Positions 16,870 to 26,160 of a DNA stretch of 64,000 bases are shown here, one piece after another (within the stretch, counting starts at the first letter, position 1; every line of letters begins with the position of its first letter). Source of the DNA: Deltaproteobacteria bacterium (GTDB lineage: Bacteria > Bdellovibrionota > UBA2394); NCBI GenBank assembly GCA_017302715.1, contig JAFLCD010000003.1:204990-268989 (forward strand), written 5' to 3'. The notes below the pieces were generated by a model, which was not told the origin of the DNA, searched no databases, and saw only the letters and a list, made by a program, of their open reading frames with translations. Position numbers and translations under genes: made by a program.

Positions 16870-17741
16870 TACAGATTAAATTCTAAAATTTTAGAAATTT
16901 CTATCGCAGCCGCTTCTACTTCAGCCACTCGTTCGGGAGTAAAGGCGTCGGGCTTATCGCTATCAATATCAATCTCAGCAATGACTTTATTTTCAGAATT
17001 ACGAATCGGAACAACCAATTCGCTTTGAGTGCTTAAGCTGCAAGCAATATGCCGGGGATCAGATTGCACATTTGGAATATTTAAAGTGCGATCTTCGCGA
17101 ACAGCTGCTCCACAAATACCTTTCGAAATAGGAATTCGAAAATGATCCGTAGGTGGGCCTAAAAAAATAGAAAGCAAAAGAGAATCATTTCGATTTGTTT
17201 CTCTTCGATAAATTCCGATCCAATTAAAATCTTTATGTCTTTCGCGAAGTCTAAATAATTTTTTTAGAATTTTTAAACGTGCAGTCCATGAAACTTCTTT
17301 CCACGCTAAGAGCGGGGCGATTTGTTCCGATAAATTTTTAAAATCTTTTTCATCGGCATCGCTGAACGCATTTTTTTTATCTTCTTCGATATCGATCACG
17401 CCAACTGAAGCTCCGTCAAAGCGGATGGGCTCGACCCACTCGCTTTGAGTCTCTATAAAACATTGGCTGTATTGCAAATCAGTCGTGACATCCGGAATTA
17501 CTTTTCGAATTCCTGCTTCTGCAACGAAACCGACATTTCCTTTTCCAAAAGAAAAAGTGTGGCAAGGCGGATAAGGCCCACGAAATACGCGACGAACGGC
17601 TTCTTGATCTAAGCGTTCGTAGATTCCAATCCAAAACAGAGGGCGATGTTTAAGAAGTGGGTCGAGGAAAACCTGACCTAAAATCTCAAAATCATCCTCC
17701 GAAAGAGGTTTGTTTAAATTACTTGCGGCCTCGTGTGGCAT
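16869..17741 (-). CDS. Tandem GAF-domain protein, free methionine-(R)-sulfoxide reductase-like
   Basis: 290 residues made of two homologous GAF domains, about 15-150 and 155-288. The second keeps residues of the fRMsr family: Cys210 in KGICGAAV and Cys234 in HIACSLSTQSELVVPI, followed by AEIDIDSDKPDAFT. The first repeats the layout (GKGNVGFVAE ... YSQCFIETQSEWVEPI ... GVIDIEEDKKNAFS) but has lost the CG pair, keeping only the later Cys. So the C-terminal half may be a methionine sulfoxide reductase and the N-terminal half a ligand-sensing or structural copy. The start overlaps the end of rpsD by 23 bases with a GGAG site just before it, suggesting coupled translation. Confidence 0.8.
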   Translation of the reverse strand: MPHEAASNLNKPLSEDDFEILGQVFLDPLLKHRPLFWIGIYERLDQEAVRRVFRGPYPPCHTFSFGKGNVGFVAEAGIRKVIPDVTTDLQYSQCFIETQSEWVEPIRFDGASVGVIDIEEDKKNAFSDADEKDFKNLSEQIAPLLAWKEVSWTARLKILKKLFRLRERHKDFNWIGIYRRETNRNDSLLLSIFLGPPTDHFRIPISKGICGAAVREDRTLNIPNVQSDPRHIACSLSTQSELVVPIRNSENKVIAEIDIDSDKPDAFTPERVAEVEAAAIEISKILEFNL

Positions 17742-18342
17742 AGTACTCCGCCACCAACCGATCGTTGTAGGTAAACGGAACGTCGGCGGTTGTTGGTTCT
17801 CCGATGACCTTTCCTGAGAAAGGTTCTGGTCTTTCTAAATAAGCTGGAAGATCCAGACGAGGAGACTGTTGAGCTTGCAAAAAGTTTTTGTGCTCGCGAG
17901 ATTTTTCTTTTACTAAAACTTCATCTCCCACTCGCAAAACGATCGAGCCCAAATTTGCTTTTCGTCCGTTTACTAAAACATGTCCGTGACGAACAAATTG
18001 TCTGGCAGCAGCAATCGAAGGCGCCATTTGAAATCTAAAAAGTAAATTGTCTAAACGAAGTTCAAGGCGTCGAGAAAGTTCAGAAATCCAGTTGATCGCT
18101 GCACGACGAGAATCGCGAACAAATCTTTGAAGCTGTCGTTCAGTTAATCCGTAGTGAGCAATAATTTTTTGTTTCTCACTCAATCGAACAGAGTATTCCG
18201 AAGGTTTTCGGCGAGCATTGCCGTGTTGTCCTGGTGGAAACGCACGTCTTTCCAAGGCGCCTGGTTTTCCAAGTCCTGGAAGATCTGTATTTAAACGTCG
18301 TTGAATACGAAACTTTTTAACGCTGCTGGTTTTTGCTTTCAT
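17719..18342 (-). CDS. rpsD: 30S ribosomal protein S4
   Basis: 207 residues. It matches the cysteine-free form of S4: RRAFPPGQHGNARRKPSEY, LSEKQKIIAHYGLTERQLQRFV, and the S4 RNA-binding domain RLELRLDNLLFRFQMAPSIAAARQFVRHGHVLVNGRK. The N-terminal zinc-binding Cys cluster of other S4 forms is absent. S4 nucleates assembly of the 30S body and, in many bacteria, regulates the alpha operon. Here it is away from rpsK, rpsM, rpoA and rplQ, and is followed instead by a GAF protein. It may be the only S4 gene, relocated, or a second copy; the window cannot tell. Confidence 0.92.
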   Translation of the reverse strand: MKAKTSSVKKFRIQRRLNTDLPGLGKPGALERRAFPPGQHGNARRKPSEYSVRLSEKQKIIAHYGLTERQLQRFVRDSRRAAINWISELSRRLELRLDNLLFRFQMAPSIAAARQFVRHGHVLVNGRKANLGSIVLRVGDEVLVKEKSREHKNFLQAQQSPRLDLPAYLERPEPFSGKVIGEPTTADVPFTYNDRLVAEYYATRGRK

Positions 18343-18389
18343 TCGAAACTACTTTCGCTCCTTCTATCTTTTGGCTAATAATCTATTAA

Positions 18390-19466
18390 ATGATCAGCAC
18401 CTTCTCTGACATCCAGAAAATTCTAAAAGATGACTTAAGCCTTCTTGAGTACCGATGTAAAGGAATCCAATCCTCGAGTTTACATCTGCCAGGCCCCGAT
18501 TTCATTGACCGGGTCTGGGCTTCCTCGGATAGGCCGATCAACGTTTTACGTAATCTTCAGAGTCTCTTTAATCATGGAAGCCTGGCTAAAACCGGTTATT
18601 TGTCGATTTTGCCCGTAGATCAGGGCATTGAGCACTCTGCCGGAGCATCGTTTGCGGCGAATCCAGACTATTTTGACCCTGAAAATATTGTGAAATTGGC
18701 GATCGAGGGGGGATGTAACGGGGTGGCTTCAACCTACGGAGTTCTAGGAGCGGTAGCCCGGAAATACGCTCATCGAATTCCCTTCATTATGAAGATCAAT
18801 CATAACGAGCTTTTTTCTTATCCGAACACCTTTGATCAGAACATTTTCGGTGGAGTAAAAGCCGCTTTCGATATGGGCTGCGCAGGAGTTGGCGCTACCG
18901 TTTATTTTGGTTCGGCTGAATCTCGCAGACAAATTCTTGAAGTCTCCGAAGCTTTCAAAGCGGCTCATGATTTAGGAATGTTCACCATTCTTTGGTGCTA
19001 CACTCGAAATACTTCCTTTAAAAAGGATGGAACAGATTATCATTTGAGCGCCGATCTTACCGGACAGGCCAATCATCTTGGGGTCACGATCGAAGCCGAT
19101 ATCATCAAACAAAAATTGCCCGAAAATAATGGTGGCTACAAAGCTTTGAATCTTGGCGCGGGATCTTCGTACGGAAAAACTGACGAAAGAATTTACAATC
19201 AACTTTCTGCCGATCATCCAATCGACTGGACTCGCTATCAACTTGCGAACTGTTATATGGGACGCGCGGGTTTAATTAACTCAGGCGGAGCGAGCGGAAA
19301 AAATGATATCGCTGATGCTGTAAAAACGGCAGTGATCAACAAGCGCGCAGGTGGAATGGGATTGATCAGCGGTCGTAAAGCTTTTCAAAAGCCACTCAAA
19401 GATGGAGTCGCTATTTTGAATGCGATTCAATCTGTGTATTTAGCTAAAGAAATTTCAGTCGCTTAA
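18390..19466 (+). CDS. fbaB: Class I fructose-bisphosphate aldolase (DhnA/FbaB type)
   Basis: 358 residues. The archaeal-type class I aldolase fold is recognisable from [16 protein letters not shown], the Schiff-base region [10 protein letters not shown], the [18 protein letters not shown] strand, and the C-terminal phosphate-binding [15 protein letters not shown]. It cleaves fructose-1,6-bisphosphate to the two triose phosphates, working in glycolysis or gluconeogenesis without a divalent metal. The gene is divergent from rpsD, with 47 bases between. The length is close to FbaB of proteobacteria. Confidence 0.92.
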   Translation: MISTFSDIQKILKDDLSLLEYRCKGIQSSSLHLPGPDFIDRVWASSDRPINVLRNLQSLFNHGSLAKTGYLSILPVDQGIEHSAGASFAANPDYFDPENIVKLAIEGGCNGVASTYGVLGAVARKYAHRIPFIMKINHNELFSYPNTFDQNIFGGVKAAFDMGCAGVGATVYFGSAESRRQILEVSEAFKAAHDLGMFTILWCYTRNTSFKKDGTDYHLSADLTGQANHLGVTIEADIIKQKLPENNGGYKALNLGAGSSYGKTDERIYNQLSADHPIDWTRYQLANCYMGRAGLINSGGASGKNDIADAVKTAVINKRAGGMGLISGRKAFQKPLKDGVAILNAIQSVYLAKEISVA

Positions 19467-19477
19467 GAATTTTAAAT

Positions 19478-20260
19478 TTACAAACTTGGAACTTTTAAAA
19501 GATCTAAAGATTCTTCGCTATTTTCCATAGAAGGTTGCGTTGAAGTAAGTGCATTAAGTCCAGGTTCGATTTTGATAAAGGCAACTTCCTGATCTTTTGA
19601 TTCTTGATCGATCTTACCAATTTTTTTCTCTTTTTCTTTTGCATCTAGTTTTTCTAAATCTTCAATAAATTTACGGACAGTAATGTTTGGGCTGACGAGG
19701 GTTTGTTTCTGAGCACTAGCTCTGACTTTCTTCAAAATTTTTAAAGTTTCCACTCTAAATTCCGGCACATTTAAGGCTGCTTTAATACCTACGATTCTAT
19801 TGAGGTGTTCATTCTGTAAAACTAGTCCTGCACTTCCTACTTGGTTTTGCGCTAATGAAAATTCGGCATATTCGTACAAAAAGCTGTCAATTAAATAGGG
19901 AACGATTTCATTTCCGAGCTTTACGAGTTCGCTCTTTGTTTTCTTTTCAATTTCATCAGCTTTCTTCGCAAGCTCAGGATCTTTTAATTTAGCTGCTAAA
20001 TTAACAAGTTCGAAACTCGCTCTCAGAGTATCGAGTTGCTCGACTACTTTCAAATCGCGCTCTCTATCAAATTTTTCTTCTTCAGTTGCTACAGAACGAA
20101 GAGATTCAAATTCTTTTGCATTATTTATTCTAGCTATCTCCAGCTCGGGGCTTCTCATCGGTATAAGTCCCATTCCTCGAATTTGTTGAGCAAAAGTTGA
20201 CTGTGAAAGCATCAACGTGAATGAAAATATGAGTATTGAGAGCGTGGACTTAGATTTCAT
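19478..20260 (-). CDS. Exported helical protein of unknown function
   Basis: 260 residues starting at an ATG with an AGGAGA site. The signal peptide is about residues 7-24 (LSILIFSFTLMLSQSTFA). The rest is strongly charged and helical, with heptad-like stretches such as EEEKFDRERDLKVVEQLDTLR and LEKLDAKEKEKKIGKIDQE, suggesting coiled coil. No cysteine or enzymatic motif is seen. A hairpin lies in its leader: GTACCTG, loop TATT, CAGGTAC at 20294-20311, extended by GCAG/CTGC. I do not recognise a family; an envelope or periplasmic location is inferred from the signal. Confidence 0.6.
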   Translation of the reverse strand: MKSKSTLSILIFSFTLMLSQSTFAQQIRGMGLIPMRSPELEIARINNAKEFESLRSVATEEEKFDRERDLKVVEQLDTLRASFELVNLAAKLKDPELAKKADEIEKKTKSELVKLGNEIVPYLIDSFLYEYAEFSLAQNQVGSAGLVLQNEHLNRIVGIKAALNVPEFRVETLKILKKVRASAQKQTLVSPNITVRKFIEDLEKLDAKEKEKKIGKIDQESKDQEVAFIKIEPGLNALTSTQPSMENSEESLDLLKVPSL

Positions 20261-20369
20261 TTTATCTCCTAGAAAATTTTATGACTGCTGCAGGTACCTG
20301 TATTCAGGTACTGCGATATGAAAGTGCAAAAAATATACCAACTTAAGAGACTGAATTTATTGGAATTTC

Positions 20370-20936
20370 TTAAACGGAAGGTGCGACATTCATAAGTTTT
20401 CGCGCGAACTCAACAAAGTTATTCACTTCGGAATGCAGCAACTTAAGCACCACGGGATCGAGTGGTTTGCCATCGGCATCGATGGCTTTATCGACGGCGG
20501 GAATCAAAACTTTTTCAGTAAACAAATGAGCATGTCTATAGCCCCAAATGGCTTGCATCTGTTCGACGGCGCGTAGTGCCCCGAATTTTCCCATGGCGAC
20601 TCCGACAAAGGCGGCAGGTTTTTTTTGCAAACTTGCCGGAAAAGGAAGCATATCGATGAAGTATTTAAAAACTCCGGGGAAACCTCCATTATATTCAGGC
20701 ACCACACAAAGTAATCCGTCTGTTTTCAACACGAGGTTTGCAAATTTTTCAAAAGATTTGGGTTTTTCGTCATAAGATTTGGGTGAAAAAATTTCAGGTG
20801 GCAAATCTTGAAGGTCTAAAATATCAACTGCATCCGTTTTAGGAAGATTCTCTTTTAGAAAATTTTGAATATAACCTGCGACTTTTCGGGTATTTGAGCC
20901 AGGTCGGTTGGTAGCGGAGATGATGGTGATATGCAT
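20370..20936 (-). CDS. NADPH-dependent FMN reductase family protein
   Basis: 188 residues from the ATG at 20936; an upstream TTG start at 20954 would add six residues with no benefit. The flavodoxin-like fold is shown by ITIISATNRPGSNTRKVA (FMN phosphate loop), then GLLCVVPEYNGGFPGVFKYFIDML, the hallmark of the NADPH:FMN/quinone reductase group that includes ChrR and ArsH relatives, and PAAFVGVAMGKFGALRAVEQM. It probably reduces quinones, flavins or metal oxyanions with NAD(P)H in the cytosol. The actual substrate cannot be read from the sequence. It is divergent from rimK. Confidence 0.85.
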   Translation of the reverse strand: MHITIISATNRPGSNTRKVAGYIQNFLKENLPKTDAVDILDLQDLPPEIFSPKSYDEKPKSFEKFANLVLKTDGLLCVVPEYNGGFPGVFKYFIDMLPFPASLQKKPAAFVGVAMGKFGALRAVEQMQAIWGYRHAHLFTEKVLIPAVDKAIDADGKPLDPVVLKLLHSEVNNFVEFARKLMNVAPSV

Positions 20937-21000
20937 TCCAATAAATTTCTTCAAATTCCCGGTTTAAGCAAGTGGGGAAATCAGTTAGCGTCCGAAAGCA

Positions 21001-21876
21001 ATGCAGGTCTTTATCCTTTCTCGAAATGAACTTCTTTATTCCACCCGCAGATTGGTGGAGGTGGCTGAGCGCCGTGGCCACGATGTTTTCGTTCGAGATC
21101 CGCTCAAATTTTCTGTTCAAGTTCAAAATCCACCGAGTCTTCTTTATCTGTCGAAATCGGTGTCACTTCCTGATGCGATCATCCCAAGAATTGGAGCTTC
21201 GATTACTTATTTTGGTTTGGCCGTCGTTCGACAATTTGAGCAGCTGGGAGTTTTTTCTTTAAACGAGGCTCATGCAATCGAAGCAAGCCGAGATAAATTA
21301 AAAGCACTTCAGATTTTGGCCCGACATCAAGTGGTGATTCCTCGCACTGCTTTTATCCATCGAAAAAAAGAAGTGAAACAATCGATTGAAGAAGTAGGTG
21401 GGGTGCCTGTGGTGATCAAACTTCTTGAAGGAACTCAAGGTCGCGGAGTTTTGCTCGCCGAAAATCCAAATACCGCTGAGGCGATGGTTGAACTTCTTCA
21501 AGACGCTAACCATAAAATTCTTGTGCAGAAATTTATCGAAGAAGCTCGCGGAAAAGATATTCGTGCGTTTGTCATTGGCGGCAAAGTAGTGGCGGCGATG
21601 CGAAGAGTTTCTTCTCATCATTTAGAATTTCGTTCAAACGTTCACCGTGGAGGAAGAGCCGAGCCAATCGATTTGCCGAAAGAATATCAAGAAGCCGCGC
21701 TTCGAGCAGCAGAGCTTTTAGGTCTTAAAGTTGCAGGCGTTGATTTGCTTGAGAGCAAAGACGGTCCGCTTGTGATTGAAGTGAATTCGTCTCCGGGTCT
21801 CGAAGCTATTGAGAGAGTATCCCAAGTGGATATTGCCGATGAGATGATTAAATTCTTAGAGCAAGAAGCTCGCTAA
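21001..21876 (+). CDS. rimK: ATP-grasp ligase RimK (ribosomal protein S6 glutamate ligase)
   Basis: 291 residues aligning along their length with RimK: FILSRNELLYSTRRLVEVAERRGH at the N-terminus, DAIIPRIGASITYFGLAVVRQFE, ARDKLKALQIL-like start of the central domain (SRDKLKALQIL), the ATP-grasp VVIKLLEGTQGRGVLLAE loop, DIRAFVIGGKVVAAMRR, FRSNVHRGG, and VIEVNSSPGLEAIE near the end with the metal-binding Glu and Asn. RimK adds glutamates to the C-terminus of ribosomal protein S6; relatives ligate other amino acids. No rimB/zinc-protease partner is adjacent. Confidence 0.92.
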   Translation: MQVFILSRNELLYSTRRLVEVAERRGHDVFVRDPLKFSVQVQNPPSLLYLSKSVSLPDAIIPRIGASITYFGLAVVRQFEQLGVFSLNEAHAIEASRDKLKALQILARHQVVIPRTAFIHRKKEVKQSIEEVGGVPVVIKLLEGTQGRGVLLAENPNTAEAMVELLQDANHKILVQKFIEEARGKDIRAFVIGGKVVAAMRRVSSHHLEFRSNVHRGGRAEPIDLPKEYQEAALRAAELLGLKVAGVDLLESKDGPLVIEVNSSPGLEAIERVSQVDIADEMIKFLEQEAR

Positions 21877-21879
21877 AAT

Positions 21880-22620
21880 TTATCCGAATAATTTATCTGC
21901 CAATTGCTTTTGCAAACTGAGCTGAGTTCTCAAGGTTTGAATTTGAGATTCTCGCTGCACGGATAATTTTGCCAAATCAGAAGTTGTTTCGGCAAGATCT
22001 GCATCCTCCGCCTGGGATTTCGCGGCCAAAAGATTTTCGCTCTGAACAGCATTCGCATTTTGTGCAAAATCATTTGCGTTTTGAGAAGCGCCTATATTCG
22101 CTTGCTGTGCATTCACTTGATTGATTGCATTGTCGATGGATTCAAGCGCATCTTGAGCAGAACTTTGTGTAGAGATTCCTGTGACGTTTACGCCGAGAGC
22201 TGAAGTCGAAGCGGCGCCGAGTCCTAAATCATTTCCATTAAAATTTGTTTGAGAAACCGTTGAATCGATAGATTGCAAAACTTGATCGTATTGATTTTGC
22301 AAATTCGCGCGATCGTTTTCATTTAAAGTTCCATTCGAAGCTTGAACGGCAAGGTCTCGAAGCTGCTGTAAATTTTCGCTGATTCCACTGAGTGCACCGG
22401 AGGCTGTTTGAAGAGCGCTCGATTCATAAGAAAGATTTTTATTAGTGGCAGTTAATTCATTCACGGCAGAGGTGAGCGCACTCGCAAGAGCTAAGCCTGC
22501 AGGATCATCGCCAGCCGAATTAATTCTTTTGCCGGAAGTCAGTTGTTGAAGAGTTTTATTCAGATCTTTGTTGGTTTGATTCAGTTGAAACAAAGTTTTT
22601 TTGGTACTTCCGATTTGCAT
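21880..22620 (-). CDS. Flagellin
   Basis: About 246 residues from the ATG at 22620, which follows a GGGGAAGGGAA ribosome site; a start six codons upstream is unlikely. The conserved D0/D1 parts are present: LTSGKRINSAGDDPAGLALASAL, then LQQLRDLAVQASNGTLNENDRANLQNQYDQVLQSID at the N-terminal side, and LLAAKSQAEDADLAETTSDLAKLSVQ with a Leu/Gln-rich end at the C-terminal side. There is almost no D2/D3 region, so this is a minimal flagellin of the small type. The very N-terminus (MQIGSTKKTLFQLN) departs from the usual INTNVAAL pattern. It stands apart from any other flagellar gene. No clear sigma-28 promoter was found upstream. Confidence 0.9.
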   Translation of the reverse strand: MQIGSTKKTLFQLNQTNKDLNKTLQQLTSGKRINSAGDDPAGLALASALTSAVNELTATNKNLSYESSALQTASGALSGISENLQQLRDLAVQASNGTLNENDRANLQNQYDQVLQSIDSTVSQTNFNGNDLGLGAASTSALGVNVTGISTQSSAQDALESIDNAINQVNAQQANIGASQNANDFAQNANAVQSENLLAAKSQAEDADLAETTSDLAKLSVQRESQIQTLRTQLSLQKQLADKLFG

Positions 22621-22721
22621 AAAAATTCCCTTCCCCAAAAGATAAAATGACGCCCTGCGTCCTTATATATAAGTCTAATTTGAGGGGAGAAAGCTGCCTA
22701 GGCCGTCAAAAAACTGGCGCT

Positions 22722-23705
22722 TTAATCCTCAAAATAAGAAGGGCGCTCGACGGATTCTTTGTGAATAAGCGAGCGAAGCATGGCTCCCGTTCCTGCGACC
22801 ATGATGAGAAAAATTAAACTTCTGCCAAAAAATGGAATAAACGAAATGAGAAAAATAATTACAATTCCAATGAGAGTCGAAAGCACCGATTTATTTTGAA
22901 CTCGATCCTTAAGCGCTATCATTCCTAAACTTCTGCAGACCGAAAAAAATCCTGCGAATAAAATCAAAACTGCAAATAATACAAAAATAGGAATGAGTGG
23001 AATTCCGATGAGTGAAATTGCCATCAATCCAAGAATCGGAACGAACAAAATATAAGCGCACATTCCCCAGATCAAAGAAGCAAGTGGATGCTTTTGAAAA
23101 CTTTCGTCCGCGAATAGAGAAATTCTCGGGGCGATAAATAAAAAAATGAGAGCGATTCCAAATAGAACAATCAAGCAGGCAAGTGGAAGAGCAATCGCGA
23201 GAGGAATCCAAAAGAGACCTGCAAATTGTTCAAAAAATTTATCCGTTCTATCTTGAAATCCATCGAAGCTTAGCCAGCCCGAATCTATTTCGCGTCCAAA
23301 TTTTCCTTTAAGGTCTCTCCATTTTTCAGACCAAGTTCTCTTAGTCGGAGCATTCAAAGGAACAATCGCTCCGTCGTCTTGTTGGACGCTGCCTTGAAGC
23401 ACGATCAATTGATCGGCAATCTCGGAACCTGCAAAAAGGTGAACGCGTCCGCTGACGACAATGAGGTTTTCAACTTTTCCGTGGATATCGACATTGCCCT
23501 TTAAAACGACGACGGACTCAAAATTTTGACCAGCCGGGATCGACATATCTTTAGAAATCACCAAGGTCGAAGAAGCTTCAGATTCTACTGAAGTGGTCTG
23601 AGCTAGAACAAAAGCCTGTGGCAAGCCCGTTAAGAGGCAGAGGGCAGCGACTGAACTAAAAATCCAGGTCTTCATCTTCATAAAGAAGAGAAGAGTCTTA
23701 GTCAT
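22722..23705 (-). CDS. Bactofilin-like exported domain fused to a polytopic membrane domain
   Basis: 327 residues if the ATG at 23705 is used; ATGs at 23681 and 23675 begin the signal peptide more directly, and none has a good ribosome site. After the signal (ending GLPQAFVLAQ), about 80 residues form short Val/Gly-rich beta repeats (SVVVLKGNVDIHGKVENLIVVSG), as in polymer-forming bactofilin-type beta-helices. A charged amphipathic stretch follows, then four or five membrane spans, rich in Phe, Leu and Ile. The beta part is predicted to face the periplasm, unlike cytosolic bactofilins. The function is not known. Confidence 0.65.
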   Translation of the reverse strand: MTKTLLFFMKMKTWIFSSVAALCLLTGLPQAFVLAQTTSVESEASSTLVISKDMSIPAGQNFESVVVLKGNVDIHGKVENLIVVSGRVHLFAGSEIADQLIVLQGSVQQDDGAIVPLNAPTKRTWSEKWRDLKGKFGREIDSGWLSFDGFQDRTDKFFEQFAGLFWIPLAIALPLACLIVLFGIALIFLFIAPRISLFADESFQKHPLASLIWGMCAYILFVPILGLMAISLIGIPLIPIFVLFAVLILFAGFFSVCRSLGMIALKDRVQNKSVLSTLIGIVIIFLISFIPFFGRSLIFLIMVAGTGAMLRSLIHKESVERPSYFED

Positions 23706-23783
23706 AGGGTACTGGGAGATCAACAAAAAACGAGGCAATTGTGGCTTGAGAAAATGGGCTTCTCGCTTTAAAAATGGAGACTT

Positions 23784-25910
23784 ATGGCATTACCAAAAGA
23801 AAAAGAAGCGCTCAGCTATGAGCGATTAGAAAATGTTAGAAATATTGGAATTTCCGCGCACATCGATTCGGGAAAAACTACGCTTACAGAGCGTATTCTT
23901 TATTACACCGGTCGAATTCATAAGATTGAAGAAGTGAAGGGAAAGTCGGGCGTTGGCGCGACCATGGACTTCATGGAACTTGAGCGTGAAAAAGGTATTA
24001 CGATTCAATCCGCCGCCACCTTTTGTAAGTGGGGCGAGAATAATATTAATATCATCGACACTCCCGGACACGTCGACTTTACGATCGAAGTAGAGCGCGC
24101 GCTTCGCGTTCTCGATGGTGCGATCATGGTTCTTTGCGGAGTGGCTGGAGTTCAGTCTCAATCGATTACGGTTGATCGTCAGATGAAACGATATAATGTT
24201 CCTCGTTTGGCTTTTGTTAATAAACTCGATCGACAAGGCGCAAATCCTTATCGCGTAGCTGGCCAATTAAAAGAAAAACTCGGACTCAATCCGATCATGG
24301 TTCAAATTCCTATTGGAGCTGAAGATCAGTTTGTTGGAATTATTGACCTGGTCAATATGGATGCCACTTACTTTGATGGCGACAACGGCGAAAATATGCG
24401 CGTTGAAAAAATTCCTGCCGATTATATGGCGAAGGCCGAAGAGTATCGTCAAAAAATGATCGAAGGTTTGGGCGACGTAGATGACGAAGTAGCTACTTTG
24501 TTTATCGAAGGCAAAGAAGTGAGCAATGATCTCATTCGCAAGGCGATTCGACGACAGACCTTAGGTCTTAAAATGGTCGCTGTTTTTTGTGGTTCGGCTT
24601 ATCGAAATAAAGGCGTTCAAAAATTACTCGATGGAGTTGCCGCTTATTTGCCCAATCCAAAAGAGCGAATTAATAAAGCCTACGATTTAAACAAGGGCGA
24701 AGCAGAAGTTATTTTAGAAGCGAGTCCAGATAAACCTTTCGTGGGTTTGGCATTCAAACTTGAAGACGGACGATATGGACAGCTTACTTATTTGCGTTTG
24801 TATCAGGGAACACTTTCAAAAGGTGATTTCATTATGAATGCGAAAGACGAACGACGAATCAAAGTTGGTCGTATTGTTCGTATGCATGCGAACGATATGG
24901 TGGACATCGATTCAGCACGCGGCGGAGATATCATCGCGATGTTCGGTATCGATTGCCATTCAGGCGATACCTTCTGCCACGAAGATATTCGTTACTCAAT
25001 GACCTCGATGTTTGTTCCAGCTCCCGTTGTCAGCTTGGCTGTAAAACCAAAAGACAAAACCATGGGAAATAATTTCTCGAAGGCTTTGAACCGATTTACA
25101 AAAGAAGATCCGACTTTTCATGTTCACCAAGATGAAGAATCTAGTGAAACAATTATGTCGGGAATGGGCGAGCTTCACCTTGAAATTTATTGTGAGCGAT
25201 TGAAACGTGAGTTCGGTGTTGAAACCGAAACAGGTCAACCCCAAGTTGCGTATCGAGAATCGATTACAAAAGCGACTCCGTTTGATTATACGCACAAAAA
25301 ACAAACGGGTGGTCAGGGACAATTCGCAAAAGTGGTTGGAGTTATCGAACCGCATACAGATCCAGCGATCGATTACGAATTTGTAGATGAAGTTGTGGGT
25401 GGACGTATTCCTCGAGAATTTATTCCCGCTTGTGATAAAGGTTTCAAAGAGCAACTTAAGAAAGGTTTGCTTATCGGATTCCCTGTGGTGAATGTAAAAG
25501 TTCGCTTACAAGACGGAGCTTTTCACGTGGTCGATTCAAGCGAAATGGCGTTTCGCATTTGCGCGCAAACGGCGATTCGAGAGTTCTATCACAAAGCCGG
25601 CCCAACCATTCTTGAGCCGATCATGAAGGTTGAAGTTGAAACTCCAGATGAGTTTCAAGGAACCATCCTCGGTGGACTCAATCAACGTCGCGGTATGATT
25701 CTTGGAACAACAACGTCAGGAAATATTTGTACGGTGACTGCTGAAGTTCCATTGAGTGAAATGTTCGGATATTCAAATGATATTCGTTCGGGCACTCAAG
25801 GTAAGGCGACGTTCACGATGGAATTTTCACGTTACTCTTCTGTTCCGAAGTCGAAACAAGAAGAGCTCACGAAAAAATATGCCGAAGAGCGCGCTAAAGC
25901 GAATAAGTAG
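23784..25910 (+). CDS. fusA: Translation elongation factor G
   Basis: 708 residues with all EF-G domains. GTPase motifs are G1 AHIDSGKTT (about 28-36), switch [11 protein letters not shown] and NKLD. The domain IV tip and [12 protein letters not shown] loop ([15 protein letters not shown]) are intact, as is the C-terminal [21 protein letters not shown]. It drives ribosomal translocation. The G1 Ser (instead of the usual Ala in AHIDAGKTT) and the wording of switch I are those of mitochondrial EF-G1 and the spd-type EF-Gs of spirochaetes, planctomycetes and deltaproteobacteria. It is not in a str operon (no rpsL, rpsG or tuf beside it), which also suggests an spdEFG paralogue. A strong terminator follows. 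Confidence 0.95.
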   Translation: MALPKEKEALSYERLENVRNIGISAHIDSGKTTLTERILYYTGRIHKIEEVKGKSGVGATMDFMELEREKGITIQSAATFCKWGENNINIIDTPGHVDFTIEVERALRVLDGAIMVLCGVAGVQSQSITVDRQMKRYNVPRLAFVNKLDRQGANPYRVAGQLKEKLGLNPIMVQIPIGAEDQFVGIIDLVNMDATYFDGDNGENMRVEKIPADYMAKAEEYRQKMIEGLGDVDDEVATLFIEGKEVSNDLIRKAIRRQTLGLKMVAVFCGSAYRNKGVQKLLDGVAAYLPNPKERINKAYDLNKGEAEVILEASPDKPFVGLAFKLEDGRYGQLTYLRLYQGTLSKGDFIMNAKDERRIKVGRIVRMHANDMVDIDSARGGDIIAMFGIDCHSGDTFCHEDIRYSMTSMFVPAPVVSLAVKPKDKTMGNNFSKALNRFTKEDPTFHVHQDEESSETIMSGMGELHLEIYCERLKREFGVETETGQPQVAYRESITKATPFDYTHKKQTGGQGQFAKVVGVIEPHTDPAIDYEFVDEVVGGRIPREFIPACDKGFKEQLKKGLLIGFPVVNVKVRLQDGAFHVVDSSEMAFRICAQTAIREFYHKAGPTILEPIMKVEVETPDEFQGTILGGLNQRRGMILGTTTSGNICTVTAEVPLSEMFGYSNDIRSGTQGKATFTMEFSRYSSVPKSKQEELTKKYAEERAKANK

Positions 25911-25960
25911 TTTTTCAAGGTCTGCTCTCAGGCAGGCGATTTGCTTTTATAAATTTAAAC

Positions 25961-25995
25961 AAAAAAGAGAGACCCTAAAAAGTCTCTCTTTTTTT
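25961..25995 (+). terminator. Rho-independent terminator of fusA
   Basis: AAAAAAGAGAGAC (25961-25973), loop CCTAAAAA, then GTCTCTCTTTTTTT (25982-25995): a stem extended by A-T pairs and a T-run. It begins 51 bases after the fusA stop. On the other strand the A-tract also gives a T-run, so it could act in both directions. Confidence 0.93.
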
Positions 25996-26160
25996 AATCT
26001 CGTGCTCATCTTTATAAGTTTACGATTTCTGAAATAACGCAAGTCGTTGAATTGTGAACAAAATGGGTGGAGTTCTATATCTTACTCAATCTTAATTAAA
26101 AATTTTCATAATGATGCTCCGCCAGTTCTCATTCGTGATTTAAAATGAAAGAGAGCGCCT

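Noticed and set aside
23706..23738. Upstream TTG start extending the bactofilin-like protein by 11 residues
   Set aside because: TTG without a ribosome site, and the extension precedes an intact signal peptide.
24996..25454. 152-codon open frame antisense to fusA
   Set aside because: Antisense frames of this length are expected in a highly constrained gene; composition is Phe/Arg/Cys-rich and no ribosome site is seen.
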